64,000 bases of DNA from Juglans regia (lineage: Eukaryota; Streptophyta; Magnoliopsida; Fagales; Juglandaceae), in the NCBI RefSeq assembly GCF_001411555.2, contig NC_049907.1, positions 7,386,243-7,450,242 of the forward strand, given 5' to 3'. Below are positions 14,901-26,163 of the stretch, piece by piece. The notes beneath the pieces are model-generated. The model saw only the letters and a program-made list of their open reading frames with translations. It was not told where the DNA came from and ran no database searches. The stretch's first letter is position 1. Every line of letters starts with the position of its first letter. The position numbers and the translations under genes are program-made.

Positions 14901-17900
14901 AATATATCATTTATTGCATGTCTGGGATTAATAAAAATTAACAGGAAAGGACATTTTATTTGTATGAAAGCAAAAGGCACATTCTTTTATTAAGCAATGA
15001 CAGATTTACTTAAAATAGAAGATTTTAAAAAAAAAAATCACATTTATAATTAAACATAGCAATAGCCTCCATATCTATACGTACTTCCTCCTGGAAAAGA
15101 TAATTAAACTTAATATGCAGACAGTAAAAATGTACCTCAATTCTTCAAAAACTGACGTACACAATAAATAAATACCTCAATTCCTTCAATCGTCTCCTTG
15201 TAACCAGATTGCACATAGTCTCTGGTAAGTGTCTCCTCAGGACAATTTGTAGTTGGGGGGTGAAAGTCAGGTGGCCCAAGTCTGAGATTAACAGAGTAAA
15301 AAATTGTGATATATAGAACTAAATATGATAGGTGTTAAAACAAAATATCAGATCAACCAGCAACTTCTACACTGTCCTTAAACAATATTTATTGAAATGA
15401 GAACACTGCACTGCAAACCTACCCATTCACTGTGGAGAAGTAAAAACAAATAATACAACAAAAAAGGTACTATTATGTTGCAGGGGTTACCGGGAATTTA
15501 AAGGTTCTTTATCACACTTCAACTTGTATGGAGTTAGTTGAGACTGTCGCCTGCACAAAATATTGATGATAATTTGATGACTTTTTTTGCAAGTATGATT
15601 TGATAAATCCAAAAAGTTTAGATTAACCAATCTAGTCTAAGCAACATCAGGATTTAAAGGGCATCCTAGAAAATGCAAAGATGGCGGTTGAGATATTGGC
15701 TAGTTGGAAGGGAGTGTTAAAAAGTTGGGAGTAGCAGACATTGAGAATGCCTATGATCATGCCAATTGGGAGTTTCTATTATATTTTTTATGACGAGGAA
15801 TCCTAGAGACGTTGGAAACGCAACATTCCTTTACTCGGCTAAACCCTAGACCGTGTAATGCATCCCCATCACATGGATCAAATAAATTATTGATTCTTCA
15901 CTAATGGGACGTAACCCCTAGAAATTGTTTGTATCCAAAGCTTTGAACCTTAGACTTGGGGGGAGCATATCCTCAACACCAAAGCCCTTACAGTTTGAGC
16001 CAACCCCTAGGGGTTTATTGCATCATTAACTTGTCACAATTTTGTATGTTGATGATACTTTATTGTTTTTAGGGGTAAACCTGAATCACCTTTGTTGTGT
16101 GCACATTTTATTTGTATATTTTGAAGCAATTAATGGTTGAAGGTCAACTTAGTCAAATCCGAGTTGGTTACAGTCGGTCTAGTTACTAATGTGAATAGTA
16201 TTGGCAGGCATTATGGAAAGTAAGGTGTCATCTTTACCTATGAGGTATCATGGCCTTCATTTGGGGGAGGCCAAGGTAATTTGATATAGGGATATTGAGA
16301 AGATTGAGTGAGCCGACAGTAGAAGTTGTTGTAGCGAGATTACCTTCGGTAGAGAGCTAGGTTAAGAGGTCAAAAGGTAGTAGAATTATGTTGTTCGTGA
16401 GCATTCTTTCAATATGCCTACTTATTTCATGTCTCTATCTCTACTTCCATCTAGTGTGGCTAATTGCCTAGAGAAGTTGTAGCAAGATTGCCTTTCGCGA
16501 GGTTAGGTGAAGAGGTCAAATTTCACCAAATAAGTTGGGCCAAAGGATTTATTTGTCTAAAGGGGGAAGAATCACCTTAATTAAGAGTACTTAATCTAAC
16601 CTCCCTACATATTTTCTATCTTTATTTCCTTTGCCTATAGGGGTGGCTAATAGAATGGAAAAGATATTTCTTGCTTTCTTGAAGGGTGGTATGGGGGATG
16701 AGAATAAATTCCATTTACTTAAGTGGGATAAGATTTGTAGCCCAATCTCTAGTGGAGGTTTGTGGGTTCAGAAGCTGAGAATTTTTAATAAGGCCCTCAT
16801 AGGGAAATTGTTATGGCGGTACTACCAGGAAGGGGACGCCCTTTGGAGGAATGTCGTTGATGCCGAATTTGGGAGCATTTGGAGAGGGTGGTATTCAAAT
16901 GAAGTGAGGTGTGTATGGTGTGAGAGTGTGGAAATTTATTCGGAATAAATGGGGGGATTTCATTAGCAAGTTCAGATTTGTGGTAGGTAGGGGATCTTGG
17001 ATTAGATTTTGGCATGATATTTGGTGTGGGGATACAGCCCTAAAGAATGTTTTCCCTTCTCTTTTTAGGATTGCATTCGATCAAGGAGCTTCAGTGGCAG
17101 ATTATATGGACAATTCCAATGGCTATTTACCATGGAATGTGAGGTTTATTAGAGCTGTACAAGATTGGGGGCTGGCAGACATCTCAGATTTTTACAGCAT
17201 GTTGTATGCGTTGAATATGAAGAGTGGAGGGGAGGATAGGCTGGTTTGGATTCACCCCGGGAACAAGAACTTTACGGTTAGATCATCATACAACGTTATG
17301 TCATATCGAACCCTAGGAGAGTGAAACCTAGGAGGGTAGTGGATCTACTAGGTTGTTGGAGAGGAACTCAAGGTAATTTCCAAATTGCAACCATTTGGAA
17401 GATGGTTCCCTTTATGTGGTGTATATGGAATGAGAGGAACGGACATTGTTTCGAGGATAGAGAACGCTCGTTGGGAGGGATTAGAGATATTTTCTTCCAA
17501 ACATTATTACTTTGGGCATTGGATATTGCATTGGATGGGACCTATTTTCATGATTTCTATGTTGCTTTTTCTAATGCTTAGCTAGTAATTAAGTGTTTTC
17601 TCTTGTATACTCCCTATGTACTTGTGTTGTGCCTAGTTACGTGGATTAATAAACTTCTTTTTACCTAACAAAAAATATTCTATAATACCTAAGGATGGGT
17701 TAGAAGCCTAGAACCTGCTATTCTTTAACCATGCACTTTTGGAGAAGTGACTTCGGCGCTATCAAAATAAGAGATAAGCTTTGTGTGCAGAGTTTTGTAG
17801 ATGCTAAATATTGATGAGATAAAAGTGTGTTCTAATGAGATCAAAAGGCCTTATGAAGTGTCATTTAATGGGCTTTTTTGTATCTTATTGCTTGTGCCTT

Positions 17901-18656
17901 TTGCACTTTTTAACGAAATTCTGTTCCTTAAAAAAAAATAAGTAATTTCATCACTTGTCCAAATATAGTAAGTAGAAGTCCAAAAGTCTAAATTTAGTGC
18001 ACACATAAGGCATCAACATCACCAAATGAGACTATAAGATTGCAAAATCTAGTCTCATAAAGTTCGCTTCCTTTATCTAAGAAAGTCAGGAACTTTATAA
18101 ATATGATTGCCACTACCATGTGATCTCGCAACAATGGAAATGCATCACAATAAATTCTATCACAAACTAGATAATTATGAACAAATCAAGCGTTATTAGA
18201 CACTAATGACTTATCTCCAAATATGATCAACCTCCTATTAATTGGAACCAATATCTTAATAGGAATCTCATCATGTCATACACTTTTTTTTATAAGTAAG
18301 AAAGTTTATTTTATTTTTACGATAATTAATAAGAAACTTTATTCCCAAGAATAGGCAAAGCCCAAGTAAGAAAGTTTATTGATCCTCATAATTAGGCATA
18401 GCCATGTCATAAACTAACAAGGCTACAATAATCAAAAGCAAACGTAATGGGGGTGAGGTAGGCGATGCAGGGATTCATTATCTGCATAAAGTGTGTAAGA
18501 CAGTCCAATTTTTCAGGAACCCATTTACCTAGAATTCAGGCCAAAGTTAGCTGACAATGAAGAAGAATCAGCTCGGGCAGTATCCCTAGCTGATGGCCCA
18601 CCTATTGTACTGTTATTAACTGCACTAGCGCAGCCAGCAGGATGATACCTTTGCAT
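2976..18656 (-). CDS. MED12: Mediator complex subunit 12 (MED12), complete coding region
   Basis: MED12 belongs to the Mediator kinase module with MED13, CDK8 and cyclin C, a nuclear regulator of RNA polymerase II; in Arabidopsis it is CENTER CITY/CRYPTIC PRECOCIOUS. I read twelve minus-strand coding exons: 18529-18656, 15491-15550, 15176-15281, 13963-14031, 13752-13805, 13461-13568, 11216-11365, 10760-11107, 8221-10625, 5223-7829, 4084-4417 and 2976-3422. All have GT/AG borders and the phases join cleanly, totalling 6816 nt or 2271 residues, close to the roughly 2235 of the Arabidopsis protein. The start MQRYHPAGCASAVNN is the usual plant N-terminus. The Med12 domain lies at about residues 160-225 (RKKWIEGLSQPHKRLRFLAD onward). 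Exons 9 and 10 encode most of the long helical body, and exon 11 carries the conserved MRHTLASIILRLLGNRVV. No frameshift or premature stop is visible. Introns 1 and 6 are enlarged by retroelements. Confidence 0.95.
12503..12690 (-). mobile_element. tRNA-derived SINE in a MED12 intron
   Basis: On the minus strand the element starts with ACCAAGTGGTAAGGG, resembling a tRNA A box. About 40 bases later comes GGTTTGATTCCCC, resembling a B box. It ends in a poly-A tail, seen as poly-T at 12503-12511 on the plus strand. That order and the length of about 190 bp are what tRNA-derived SINEs show. It lies in the intron between MED12 exons 6 and 7 in the same orientation as the gene. No clear target duplication was found. 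Confidence 0.6.
15690..17680 (+). mobile_element. Degenerate L1-type LINE, antisense in MED12 intron 1
   Basis: Plus-strand fragments read as plant L1-type reverse transcriptase in the correct order. DIENAYDHANWEFLLY lies near 15740-15785, the catalytic-type LYVDDTLLFL near 16040-16075, then a degraded thumb region. The FHLLKWDKICSPISSGGLWV block lies near 16710-16770 and the downstream WIRFWHDIWCGD near 17000-17030. Between the first two motifs about 150 residues of polymerase are missing and a SINE sits there. Several frames are needed, so it is dead. It lies antisense inside the roughly 3-kb first coding intron of MED12. The 3' end has AATAAA-like signals near 17650 but no clear tail; the 5' limit is approximate. 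Confidence 0.8.
15784..16012 (-). mobile_element. Second SINE, nested in the LINE
   Basis: On the minus strand a head with TTGGCTCAAACTGTAAGGG (A-box-like) is followed by AAGGTTCAAAGC (B-box-like). The tail carries GGTTTAGCCGAGTAAAGG and ends with CGTCATAAAAAA. The ATGACG(A/G)GGAA stretch next to the poly-T at its low-coordinate end is shared with the element at 12503-12690, so the two share a 3' end or family. It splits the LINE reverse-transcriptase frame, so it is younger than that LINE. Ends are approximate. Confidence 0.55.
17690..17945 (+). mobile_element. 3' tail of a further LINE fragment
   Basis: This stretch carries no open frame. It ends with TGTGCC, then TTTTGCACTTTTTAACGAAA and a poly-A run at about 17930-17939, which is the usual 3' end pattern of plant L1 elements. 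It directly follows the longer LINE relic and may be a separate 5'-truncated insertion or the old element's second tail. Confidence 0.4.
17946..18528. other. MED12 intron 1, remaining part
   Basis: Non-coding. Between 18280 and 18410 three related stretches with AAGAAAGTTTATT or AAGAAACTTTATT and (C/T)ATAGGC-type ends occur, like reversed 3' ends of plant LINEs. Nothing else is recognisable. Confidence 0.4.
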
Positions 18657-19240
18657 TTCTCCCAATTACAACCGGCATACTGCTCCCAGCATCAAGCCAC
18701 TATTAGAAGCTGTATTAAAAAAACATGCTTAGCATATCATGTCTAACAAAGGAAATCTACCACTTCATATATCCAAATAATATGCCAGAGAATTAACAAA
18801 TAACATGAGAGAGAATTAAGATATTAGATAACAAAATTGGATGCTACACAAAATGATTCTATTCTATGACCTCTAGCATCAGTCGATGAGTAAATGAGCT
18901 CCTATCAAACAGCTGCAGAATATAAGTTTAAATTTTAAAATTCCATCCAGATTAAGCAACAAATCTTTATGACCAAGTCTGTCAAACCACAGATATGTTT
19001 GGATTTGACAATCAGAATGTCAGGAGTAGCACTAGAATATGCAGTAAAACATCATAAGAGTGGGGAAAAACACAAGGACGTATGGAAAAATTAGAGGTAA
19101 AGGCAAGCATACAAACAAGAAAACCATTAGTGCAGAAACTTCCTTGTTTGCTATTTGTTACTTCATTTACTGTTAGAATACATAAAATTTAGAGCCATAA
19201 ATTTCTGGTACTTTAAATCTATGGCACATTTAAAAAAATA

Positions 19241-19384
19241 AAGTGGAATATTTTTTTATTTATTTATAGGTATTCTAAGAGCATATAAGATGGTCTTAAA
19301 AAAACAAAAGTGGAATATTTTTTATTTATTTATAGGTATTCTAAGAGCATATAAGATGGTCTTAAAAAAACAAAGTGGAATATT
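19241..19384. repeat. Tandem duplication of about 66 bp in the MED12 leader intron
   Basis: The unit beginning AAGTGGAATATTTTT starts at 19241, again at 19308, and a third partial start is at 19373. The two full copies are almost identical, differing by one or two bases in A or T runs. Near identity implies a recent event. It lies in the intron between the MED12 leader exon and the exon with the start codon. Confidence 0.85.
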
Positions 19385-20333
19385 GCACTCTATTGCAAAA
19401 TGTTTTTTTACAAGTAATGCAATTTTAATGAACGAGCAGAGAGGCATAACCCCAATACACATGAAGTATATAAAAGAATACACCAGACTAGAAAGAAGAC
19501 TCTGTAGCAAACATAAAGTAAACCGAGAATTTTGTATCCGGTGCTGTAGCATTTCAAAATTTAAAAATAAAACAACAACAAAAAAAAGATAACTAACCCC
19601 TATTTACAGCTCGAGGTTGCTTATGCTAGGATTTTAAACAAAAGGACTCGACATAAACATGAGATCACCCCATACCTCCATCCAGAAAATAAATAAATAT
19701 AAGAGAAACATAAACCAATATTTTCAGCAGCCAAAACTTGGACTGTTCACAAATCAACATTTTAAACACCAAACAAATAATGGAAATTTACATCCTTGAA
19801 ACCAATCATCCATGCAAAATGTAAATCCGGCATAACCCAACTAATGGCAATTGGTGAGATTTACAAACTTAATGAAACTACTTGCATCGTATTAAAATTC
19901 TGAACTTCCGAGATGCTAGAGCAATAGTTTGGAGTTGCTAATGATATAATTATGAGCATATGCAAGTCAAGAAACTTCGAATCCAGCAGTAGTTGTATTT
20001 GACATGTCAATTTCACAAACAGAATGTTAATCACAACCCTAGAGTTTACAACTTTAAACTCAATGTTTAAAATCAAACATAAGGACTCAGCAAAAGTAAC
20101 TCTTAATTTTCAGCTGTTCAGTCAAACCTAACCGCCGAAGTAGCTCAAATCACTCCGAATCTCCCTCCCAAAAGAAACGACAGAAAATTCCTAGAATATA
20201 TAATGAACAATACAAACACAAATCTTCTGGATATTAAAAAAAAATTGAAATCACCCAAAATCTAAGCTATAATCTTTTCATCAAGAATAAGAGTTTGCAC
20301 CACAAATTTTCAAATCTAATTCCAAAAACGCAC

Positions 20334-20650
20334 CATGATTCAACCACAAACCAAAGCTAGGGTTTTGAACGAATTCCAATTCCTGTACTCGAAGACGAAT
20401 CCCGAGCTAAAGCTAGGGCCAGGGATTGGGTTCCCAGGCGGAAAATCAAGCTAGGGTTTTTATGGCAAAATCTCCGGAGAAAGGGGAAAGTCAAAGAAAA
20501 ACCAAAACTCGAGATGCGAGGGGTCCAAACTCTGAGGGATTCGGGATTCGGGATTCGGCGAGAGCGGAATGGAAATTCTAAAGAGAGATAGAGATAGAGA
20601 TAGAGATAGAGATGCGAAGGAGAAGAAGGGTTTCGTGAGCGTTGAGGGCT
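20334..20650 (-). promoter_or_regulatory. MED12: Probable MED12 5' leader exon
   Basis: The minus strand here is pyrimidine-rich with CTCTATCTCTATC repeats (20584-20613), several AAACCCTAGC motifs and moderate GC content, the usual look of a dicot 5' untranslated exon. A good splice donor, CATG|GTGCGT, lies at 20334/20333. An acceptor just upstream of the MED12 start codon (TTTTTTTAATACAG, near 18715) would complete a leader intron of about 1.6 kb. The start of transcription is a guess. An open frame of 215 codons spanning this region is repeat-rich and not a gene. Confidence 0.55.
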
Positions 20651-21491
20651 TTGACTCTTTAAGCTTTTGTTCTTGCTGCTTCTGCTGCTGCTGACGATGA
20701 TGCCTGTGTTGCTTCCTGCGATTAGAAAAGGTAAAGGTGGGCGATCTAGTAAATATTGTTTTTTTTTTTTTTTTTTTTTTTGCATCTCAGTTTTTCCCCA
20801 TTTCACCCTCCTGTTTTTCGCATGGTGGCTGGGTGGTTTCTGTTTAGATGATGATTTCGTTAGGGACTTAATGGTCAAAGCGAGTCGAGACAGCAATCGA
20901 TCGGACATCTTATGGTATGTGTTCGTTGTGCATTTACTTCGGTTGTGCGTTTTGGTGACTTTGATTAGTGGCTGTTCGAAAAGTATGCAACAAAAACAAT
21001 TCACAAGGATTGTATTTTTTATCGAAGCTTTTTTTTACTTTGCAAATTATTGGGGTAAGATGCGTTACCTTATTTAGACAAATTCAGATATTTTGCTTGA
21101 GATTAGGTCTAATTTGGGTACTGAGAAGAGAATACTTTATTACTATTTATTATTTTATTTTTATTTTTTATTTATTTTTCATTACTATTCACAAATATTC
21201 AATATTCTATCATTATTATTTTTTTTATTACTATTTACAGAATATCTGAAAATACCCCACTATCTAAACACAACTAATAAACAAGAATTTGGGAGAAAGA
21301 TCTTGCTTACGCATGTATAGATAATTTTACTTATTTTTGTTTCATGCATTTAGCTCTATGATTGTAAATTCATTTTTATTGTCTTCTTAAATGAATTGGA
21401 ACATTGGAACCAAATGCAACATGTAATTATCCTAGAAAGAGTGATAGTAGAATCCGTATCATATTCTAAAATGACTAACCAATATTACAAT
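20651..21491. other. MED12 upstream region and AT-rich spacer
   Basis: This contains the presumed MED12 promoter next to 20650, a poly-T tract at 20759-20781, and a long AT-rich stretch at about 21120-21250. No gene is supported on either strand; open frames across it are low-complexity Phe/Tyr/Leu. Confidence 0.45.
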
Positions 21492-22149
21492 TAGGCTGCA
21501 AACGGTCCGGTCTGGCGATAGACCGAATATTTTCGATCCATCATTTTTCTAAACCGGATCAGACCGAACACCCAAAGGGACCGGACCGGACCGTCCAGTC
21601 CGGTCCGGCCTATTTTTTTTAAAATAATTAATAAAAAAATTTATTTAAAATACTAAATTAAATTAAGTGATTTATTAATGTGGATTATGTAACAAACTCA
21701 ATAAAAAATATTTTATATAGTCAATGATAATAAATTAGGTAAAAATTATATTATTAATTTATATAATTACTATATAATTAACTAATTGATATTATATATT
21801 TATTAGTTCATAGAATATTAACAAGTGTTAATAGCATATTTAAAATTTTATATTGTTAATAGTGATAGGTTAGATGAAGATATATATAAAATATTGTTAA
21901 TTTATAGAATATTAACAAGTATTAATAATATATTTAAAAATTTATATTGTTAATTGTACAATAAAATATATAATATATATATTTTTTTTTCATTCGGTCC
22001 GGTTCGGTCTGGTTTGGTCCCAAAAAGCCCTGGACCGGACCGAATGTTTTCGGTCCTAAAAAATATGGACTGGATCGGACCGGTCTAAGTCTCGGTCCGG
22101 ACCGAAACGATCGGTCCGTTCGGTCCGACCGGACCGTTTATCACCCCTA
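21492..22149. mobile_element. Non-autonomous hAT element with 8-bp target duplication
   Basis: The element begins TAGGCTGCAAACGGTCCGG and ends in the inverted counterpart CCGGACCGTTTATCACCCCTA. It is flanked by the perfect 8-bp direct repeat ATTACAAT (21484-21491 and 22150-22157). An 8-bp duplication with TAGGGGTG-type ends is typical of the hAT superfamily. Both subterminal regions are packed with GGTCCG/CGGACC repeats in both orientations, plausible transposase binding sites, around an AT-rich non-coding centre. There is no open frame, so it would depend on a transposase supplied elsewhere. Confidence 0.88.
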
Positions 22150-22157
22150 ATTACAAT

Positions 22158-25100
22158 AAAGTTGGTCCACTTGGTAAACCTAGCATGTGAGACTTACATG
22201 TAACACCTCTTTAGGACTAACTATTAAAATGACATGAAGATATATATATTATTAATAGTATCAACATTGATGGATGTTAAGTCTTCTAACTCAACCATTC
22301 ATGAAATCCACTACTAAAACCTTTTGATTCGAAGTTGATGGTTGTAATACAAGTGAACGTGGGTGAACCACTACTACAATTATAAATGGGGGTAGATGAG
22401 CCACAGCTAGAACTAAGGTAAATAAAGAGTTACTCTATAGTTTAGAGTTTCCACATTAGGCCAATAAATATTTCCAATTTCACTCTTAGAATTGGACCTC
22501 AACCAACTTATTTTCATCTCCACCCAAACACTAACTACGGAGAATATTTTGTCAGAAAAGATTTTCATCCTAATTTCTTTTGCTTAAGAAAAGAGCCTTT
22601 AAATTTTCACCAATAAAAAGTCTATAATAGCACCAACTTGAATTATATCACAAATAATCATATTTATAATGTTACTAATAATGATAAATTGGGCTGTAAA
22701 AGTCATTTCTCAGGCATATTTATTAGTGATGAAAACGATTAGCCACTAATATTCTACAACAATAAATTGTCTATGGCGACCAAAAGGTATATTGCCAATT
22801 CTAAAAGCATTTTTGCCTATGTAATTGCATACGTATTGACAAGGATAACAATTTCGCTAATAAAAGATATATTAGTAATGAATTTGCAATTTTTTCCCAC
22901 TAATAGTAAACCTTAATTAATGATAATTTTTCTTGTAGTGTGGCAAGTTTTGTCTTTAATTTTAACACCTAGTTTGAGTTAAATCTTAAATTGGATTACT
23001 AGATAGACAAATATTGTATGGGTTTCAAGTCCGACGTGAAATATTTACAAAGTGGGTACTGAAATCTATAAGGCATATGTAACTAGTCTTTTTTTTTTTC
23101 TTAGTGACACCATAAGGCTTGAATTAAGTTGCATCTTTCAATGAATAGTGAGTAAGTCATGAAAGCGTTCTGTAGAAGTCTCGCATGATCTATTTACTAG
23201 GTGGTATCGAGTTTATTACAACATTGAGTAATTTTTATGGAATATAGTATATATTTGGATGGCATTTTTTAGATGATGTTTGGATTGTAGAAGTTGAGAA
23301 ATTATTGATTGAGAGTGAATAAATGATTTTCTAGATAGAAAAAGCCTGAACTTAGATGTGAACCATGTAGGCCCCGTGCACGGCGTCCAGCGTGGCAAAA
23401 TGAAACGATGAGTTGCGGTCTGAAATAAAACGGTGCGTTCCAGAAAAAGCCCCCTGAAGCCCGTGTGCTTTGTCCCTTCTTCATGCTAAGACGCCAAACC
23501 CTAACCCACCACGTTGCATTGCAGAAAAAGCCCCCCAAAGCCCATGTGTTCAGTCCCTTCTTGGTCGTGGATTCATGGTCGTTCGCTTCTACTGGTAGGC
23601 AGTGGGTGCTCGTCCTTCTTCATCATGGATTAATTGTCATCTTCGTTCCTGACATTGGTGAGTTATCTGTCTCCAACTGTAATCAATTGGTTTGAAGCAA
23701 GTTTTTGATATAAAGTTATAAACACGTTAAACCAGAAGCATAAATCTATATATTTGGGCTTAGATATGTGAAATCTACCATTCACACAATCTTCCCTGAG
23801 ACCAACCGTTTGGCTCGCAGGCATACTTACATATTCAAATTGATAGAACATTGATTGATATTCGAGAAAGCTAACAGTTGACTCTATTAGGTTGTGATGA
23901 ATTAAGCTTAGAAGTTATTTTCAATTTTTATTTTGTCAATTTTTTATTTTAGGATGGAGTAAATCGAAGAAATCCTTAGAAAGACCTAGATGATGAAACT
24001 GAAATACGGTCACTGGGTTTCTTTGATAACTCTATCTTACTATTAACTCAGTTGTCATTGAAATACCATTGGAAAAGTGATTGAAATGATCTATAGATTG
24101 GTGACATAAGTGGGAAATATCTTTAAATTCCTGATGATTATAATTTCGAAAAAAATAATAAATATAATTTAATATCTAGATAATGATTAAAAATATGATA
24201 AAATGATGAAAATTTGAGAAACCTTTAACAAGATTCTTACAATGTTTATGTTATATGTCAAACATGGTACAACTATCTATGTTTATCATGCTGCATCACT
24301 TAGGTGAACTATTCAAGGATTGCAATGATTGTTTCTTTTATGTCAAACTTGTTTATATGTGAATATGTTTGTTGATTAGAATGTAGGCTTTACAGTAAGA
24401 GATCCCATGGATGTTAGCATGGTCTTGTGGAAAATTTATTTATATGTGCCTATTTATCTCTATTGGAGCCCTTTGAGTCATTCTAAAAGACAATGACTTC
24501 CACATCCCAAGCAATGTGAGATTCTCATTTTTCACCTTCCTATATTCAATACAGAGGTATTTTAGTGTGGTTGTGGGTTAAATCCATATGATGCATTAGT
24601 TATATTTACCAATTAAAAACATGTCACATATTTGCTCATTTCTAGTTGTGCTCCAAATATACTGGTAACTTTTTTTTGCAGAAAGTATTGCATGTAGTGC
24701 TCTTATAGTTGAGATAACAAATTCTATAATTGTCGTAAATTTTCTTTTGAAATATATAAATACAATTTTCAGCATTGCATAAAATCAAGTAATGTCATTT
24801 GATGAAAATGGCAAAGGATAAGCTGGAAAAACTTATTTACACACACTCATTTCTATTACATATATTGATTTTGGAAATTGTAACATTTTAATATCTCATT
24901 TCCTTATGTGTCACCATAAATCACGTGCTCATTAACATGTTTACCATTCTATATTTTTTTTCTCACAATTGAATCAAATCTTCAAGCAGGAGTATAATTC
25001 AAGTACAAGGTGCTTATGTCATCTTCTAATGCAGTTATTTCCTATTGAAGTCCAGTAGAACTTAGTACTTTTTAACATTATTACTTTTAAGAGCTCAATC

Positions 25101-25654
25101 CTTTTAGGTTTGCGTCCTTACATATGTCATCCACAAAAAATAGACTTTTTGTCCATATCTTTTTCTGCAAAATATAAATCAGAGGATGGAATTGGTGATG
25201 GAATCAATTTTCTAATTTAATGTTTACATTAAACATAGATAGGATATTTCATATATTCAATTCCAGAACTTGATTATGATGGACTAGATAGATTTGTGCA
25301 TGCGTGTCAAGATTGTGTTTATTGAATGATTAGGTAGGCATACTTATTGCTCTTTTAGATGTGACTTATTTATCAAAGAGAATAAAAAAACTCAAATTTG
25401 AATGTGGTTAGCAAGAAGTTACTATGTAAAGAATTCTACAATAGTGTTTTAATGTTGCAAATAAACTAATTTCACATGACAAGGAAGTTTTGCCTTCCAT
25501 GCCATTTCTTGTTGAGTATTTTTTTCAACAAGTTTTTTTCTTTAGTTGCTCTGGGTAAGTGATGGTTGGGTTTCCTCTTAGGTAAGTGTTCATTTTGAAT
25601 CCCTAAGTGTTCATGCAATTCTGATGCTACTGTTGTAATAATAGTTTACTTAAA
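22158..25654. other. Long non-coding stretch before the GRF-type gene
   Basis: No coding gene is supported. TTTTTCTTGTAGTG at about 22926-22939 looks like one end of a CACTA-type transposon, but I could not find a convincing partner. A GC-richer island lies at about 23340-23660 with a duplicated segment. The rest is AT-rich; part of it might be leader or intron of the zinc-finger gene at 25655. Confidence 0.4.
23433..23566. repeat. Imperfect direct repeat, unit about 50 bp, period 81
   Basis: CAGAAAAAGCCCCC followed by GAAGCCCGTGTG and GTCCCTTCTT occurs at 23441 and again, with a few changes, at 23522. The two copies flank a GC-rich stretch with the AAACCCTAA motif common in plant leaders. 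This could be a duplicated leader or promoter segment; no function is demonstrated. Confidence 0.65.
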
Positions 25655-26163
25655 ATGTCATCATCAGTTGCTTCATCATTTATTGTTAATCGTACTATGA
25701 TGGACTACCCAACTTGCACCTATGCGAAACAAGCTCTACTTAGAATATCAAATACTTCAAAAAATCTAGGGCAACAATTCTCTCGATGTCCACAGTACAA
25801 TAAAAAGGTATAAGTAGTTAACAATACTTACTCAAGGCATAATGTTTTATTCAAATTTATAGTATCAAACATACTTTCTGATTAGTGTATAATTAGGAAA
25901 TACTATTTTACAAATATTTCAAGTGGGTAGATAGTAGTGATGTCAAAGAGAAATTCCTTGTAAAAAGAGAAGCAGAATTGTTAAGGAAAAAGGAAGCGCT
26001 TAAAAGTAGAGAATAAGAAATTAGGAAAAGGGAGTTCGCACCCCATAACAATGAAGCCCAGCTTCGAAAGCACTTAGATGACATGCGGTATGCACGCACA
26101 CTGCTTCGTGTGTATTGGTTGTTCATCATATTTATTTCATTGTATTCTATACGATTAAATTAA
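25655..26163 (+). pseudogene. GRF-type zinc-finger protein gene, probably broken
   Basis: Two exons, 25655-25807 and 25897-26163, join in phase at GT/AG sites. Exon 1 begins MSSSVASSF and encodes a GRF-like core: TCTYAKQALLRISNTSKNLG, then FSRCPQYNKK. Exon 2 continues YKYFKWVDSSDVKEK, a charged helical stretch, and ends with a hydrophobic C-terminal segment (VYWLFIIFISLYS). This layout (GRF finger, coiled coil, terminal membrane anchor) matches small plant GRF proteins, which often have a CxCG...C...C finger. Here the second Cys of CxCG is Ala-like and the last ligand near FKW is missing, so zinc binding is doubtful. An in-frame TAA at 26014-26016 cuts the protein to about 90 residues, though the frame stays open on both sides of it. 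It may be a recent pseudogene. Confidence 0.6.

Noticed and set aside
20357..21004. Minus-strand open frame of 215 codons upstream of MED12
   Set aside because: It runs through poly-K and CTCTAT/YLYLYLYL low-complexity sequence, lies over the likely MED12 leader, and shows no domain.
22366..22939. Possible CACTA element with CACTACTACAA and TTTTTCTTGTAGTG ends
   Set aside because: Only the right end is convincing; the left differs and the flanking triplets do not match.
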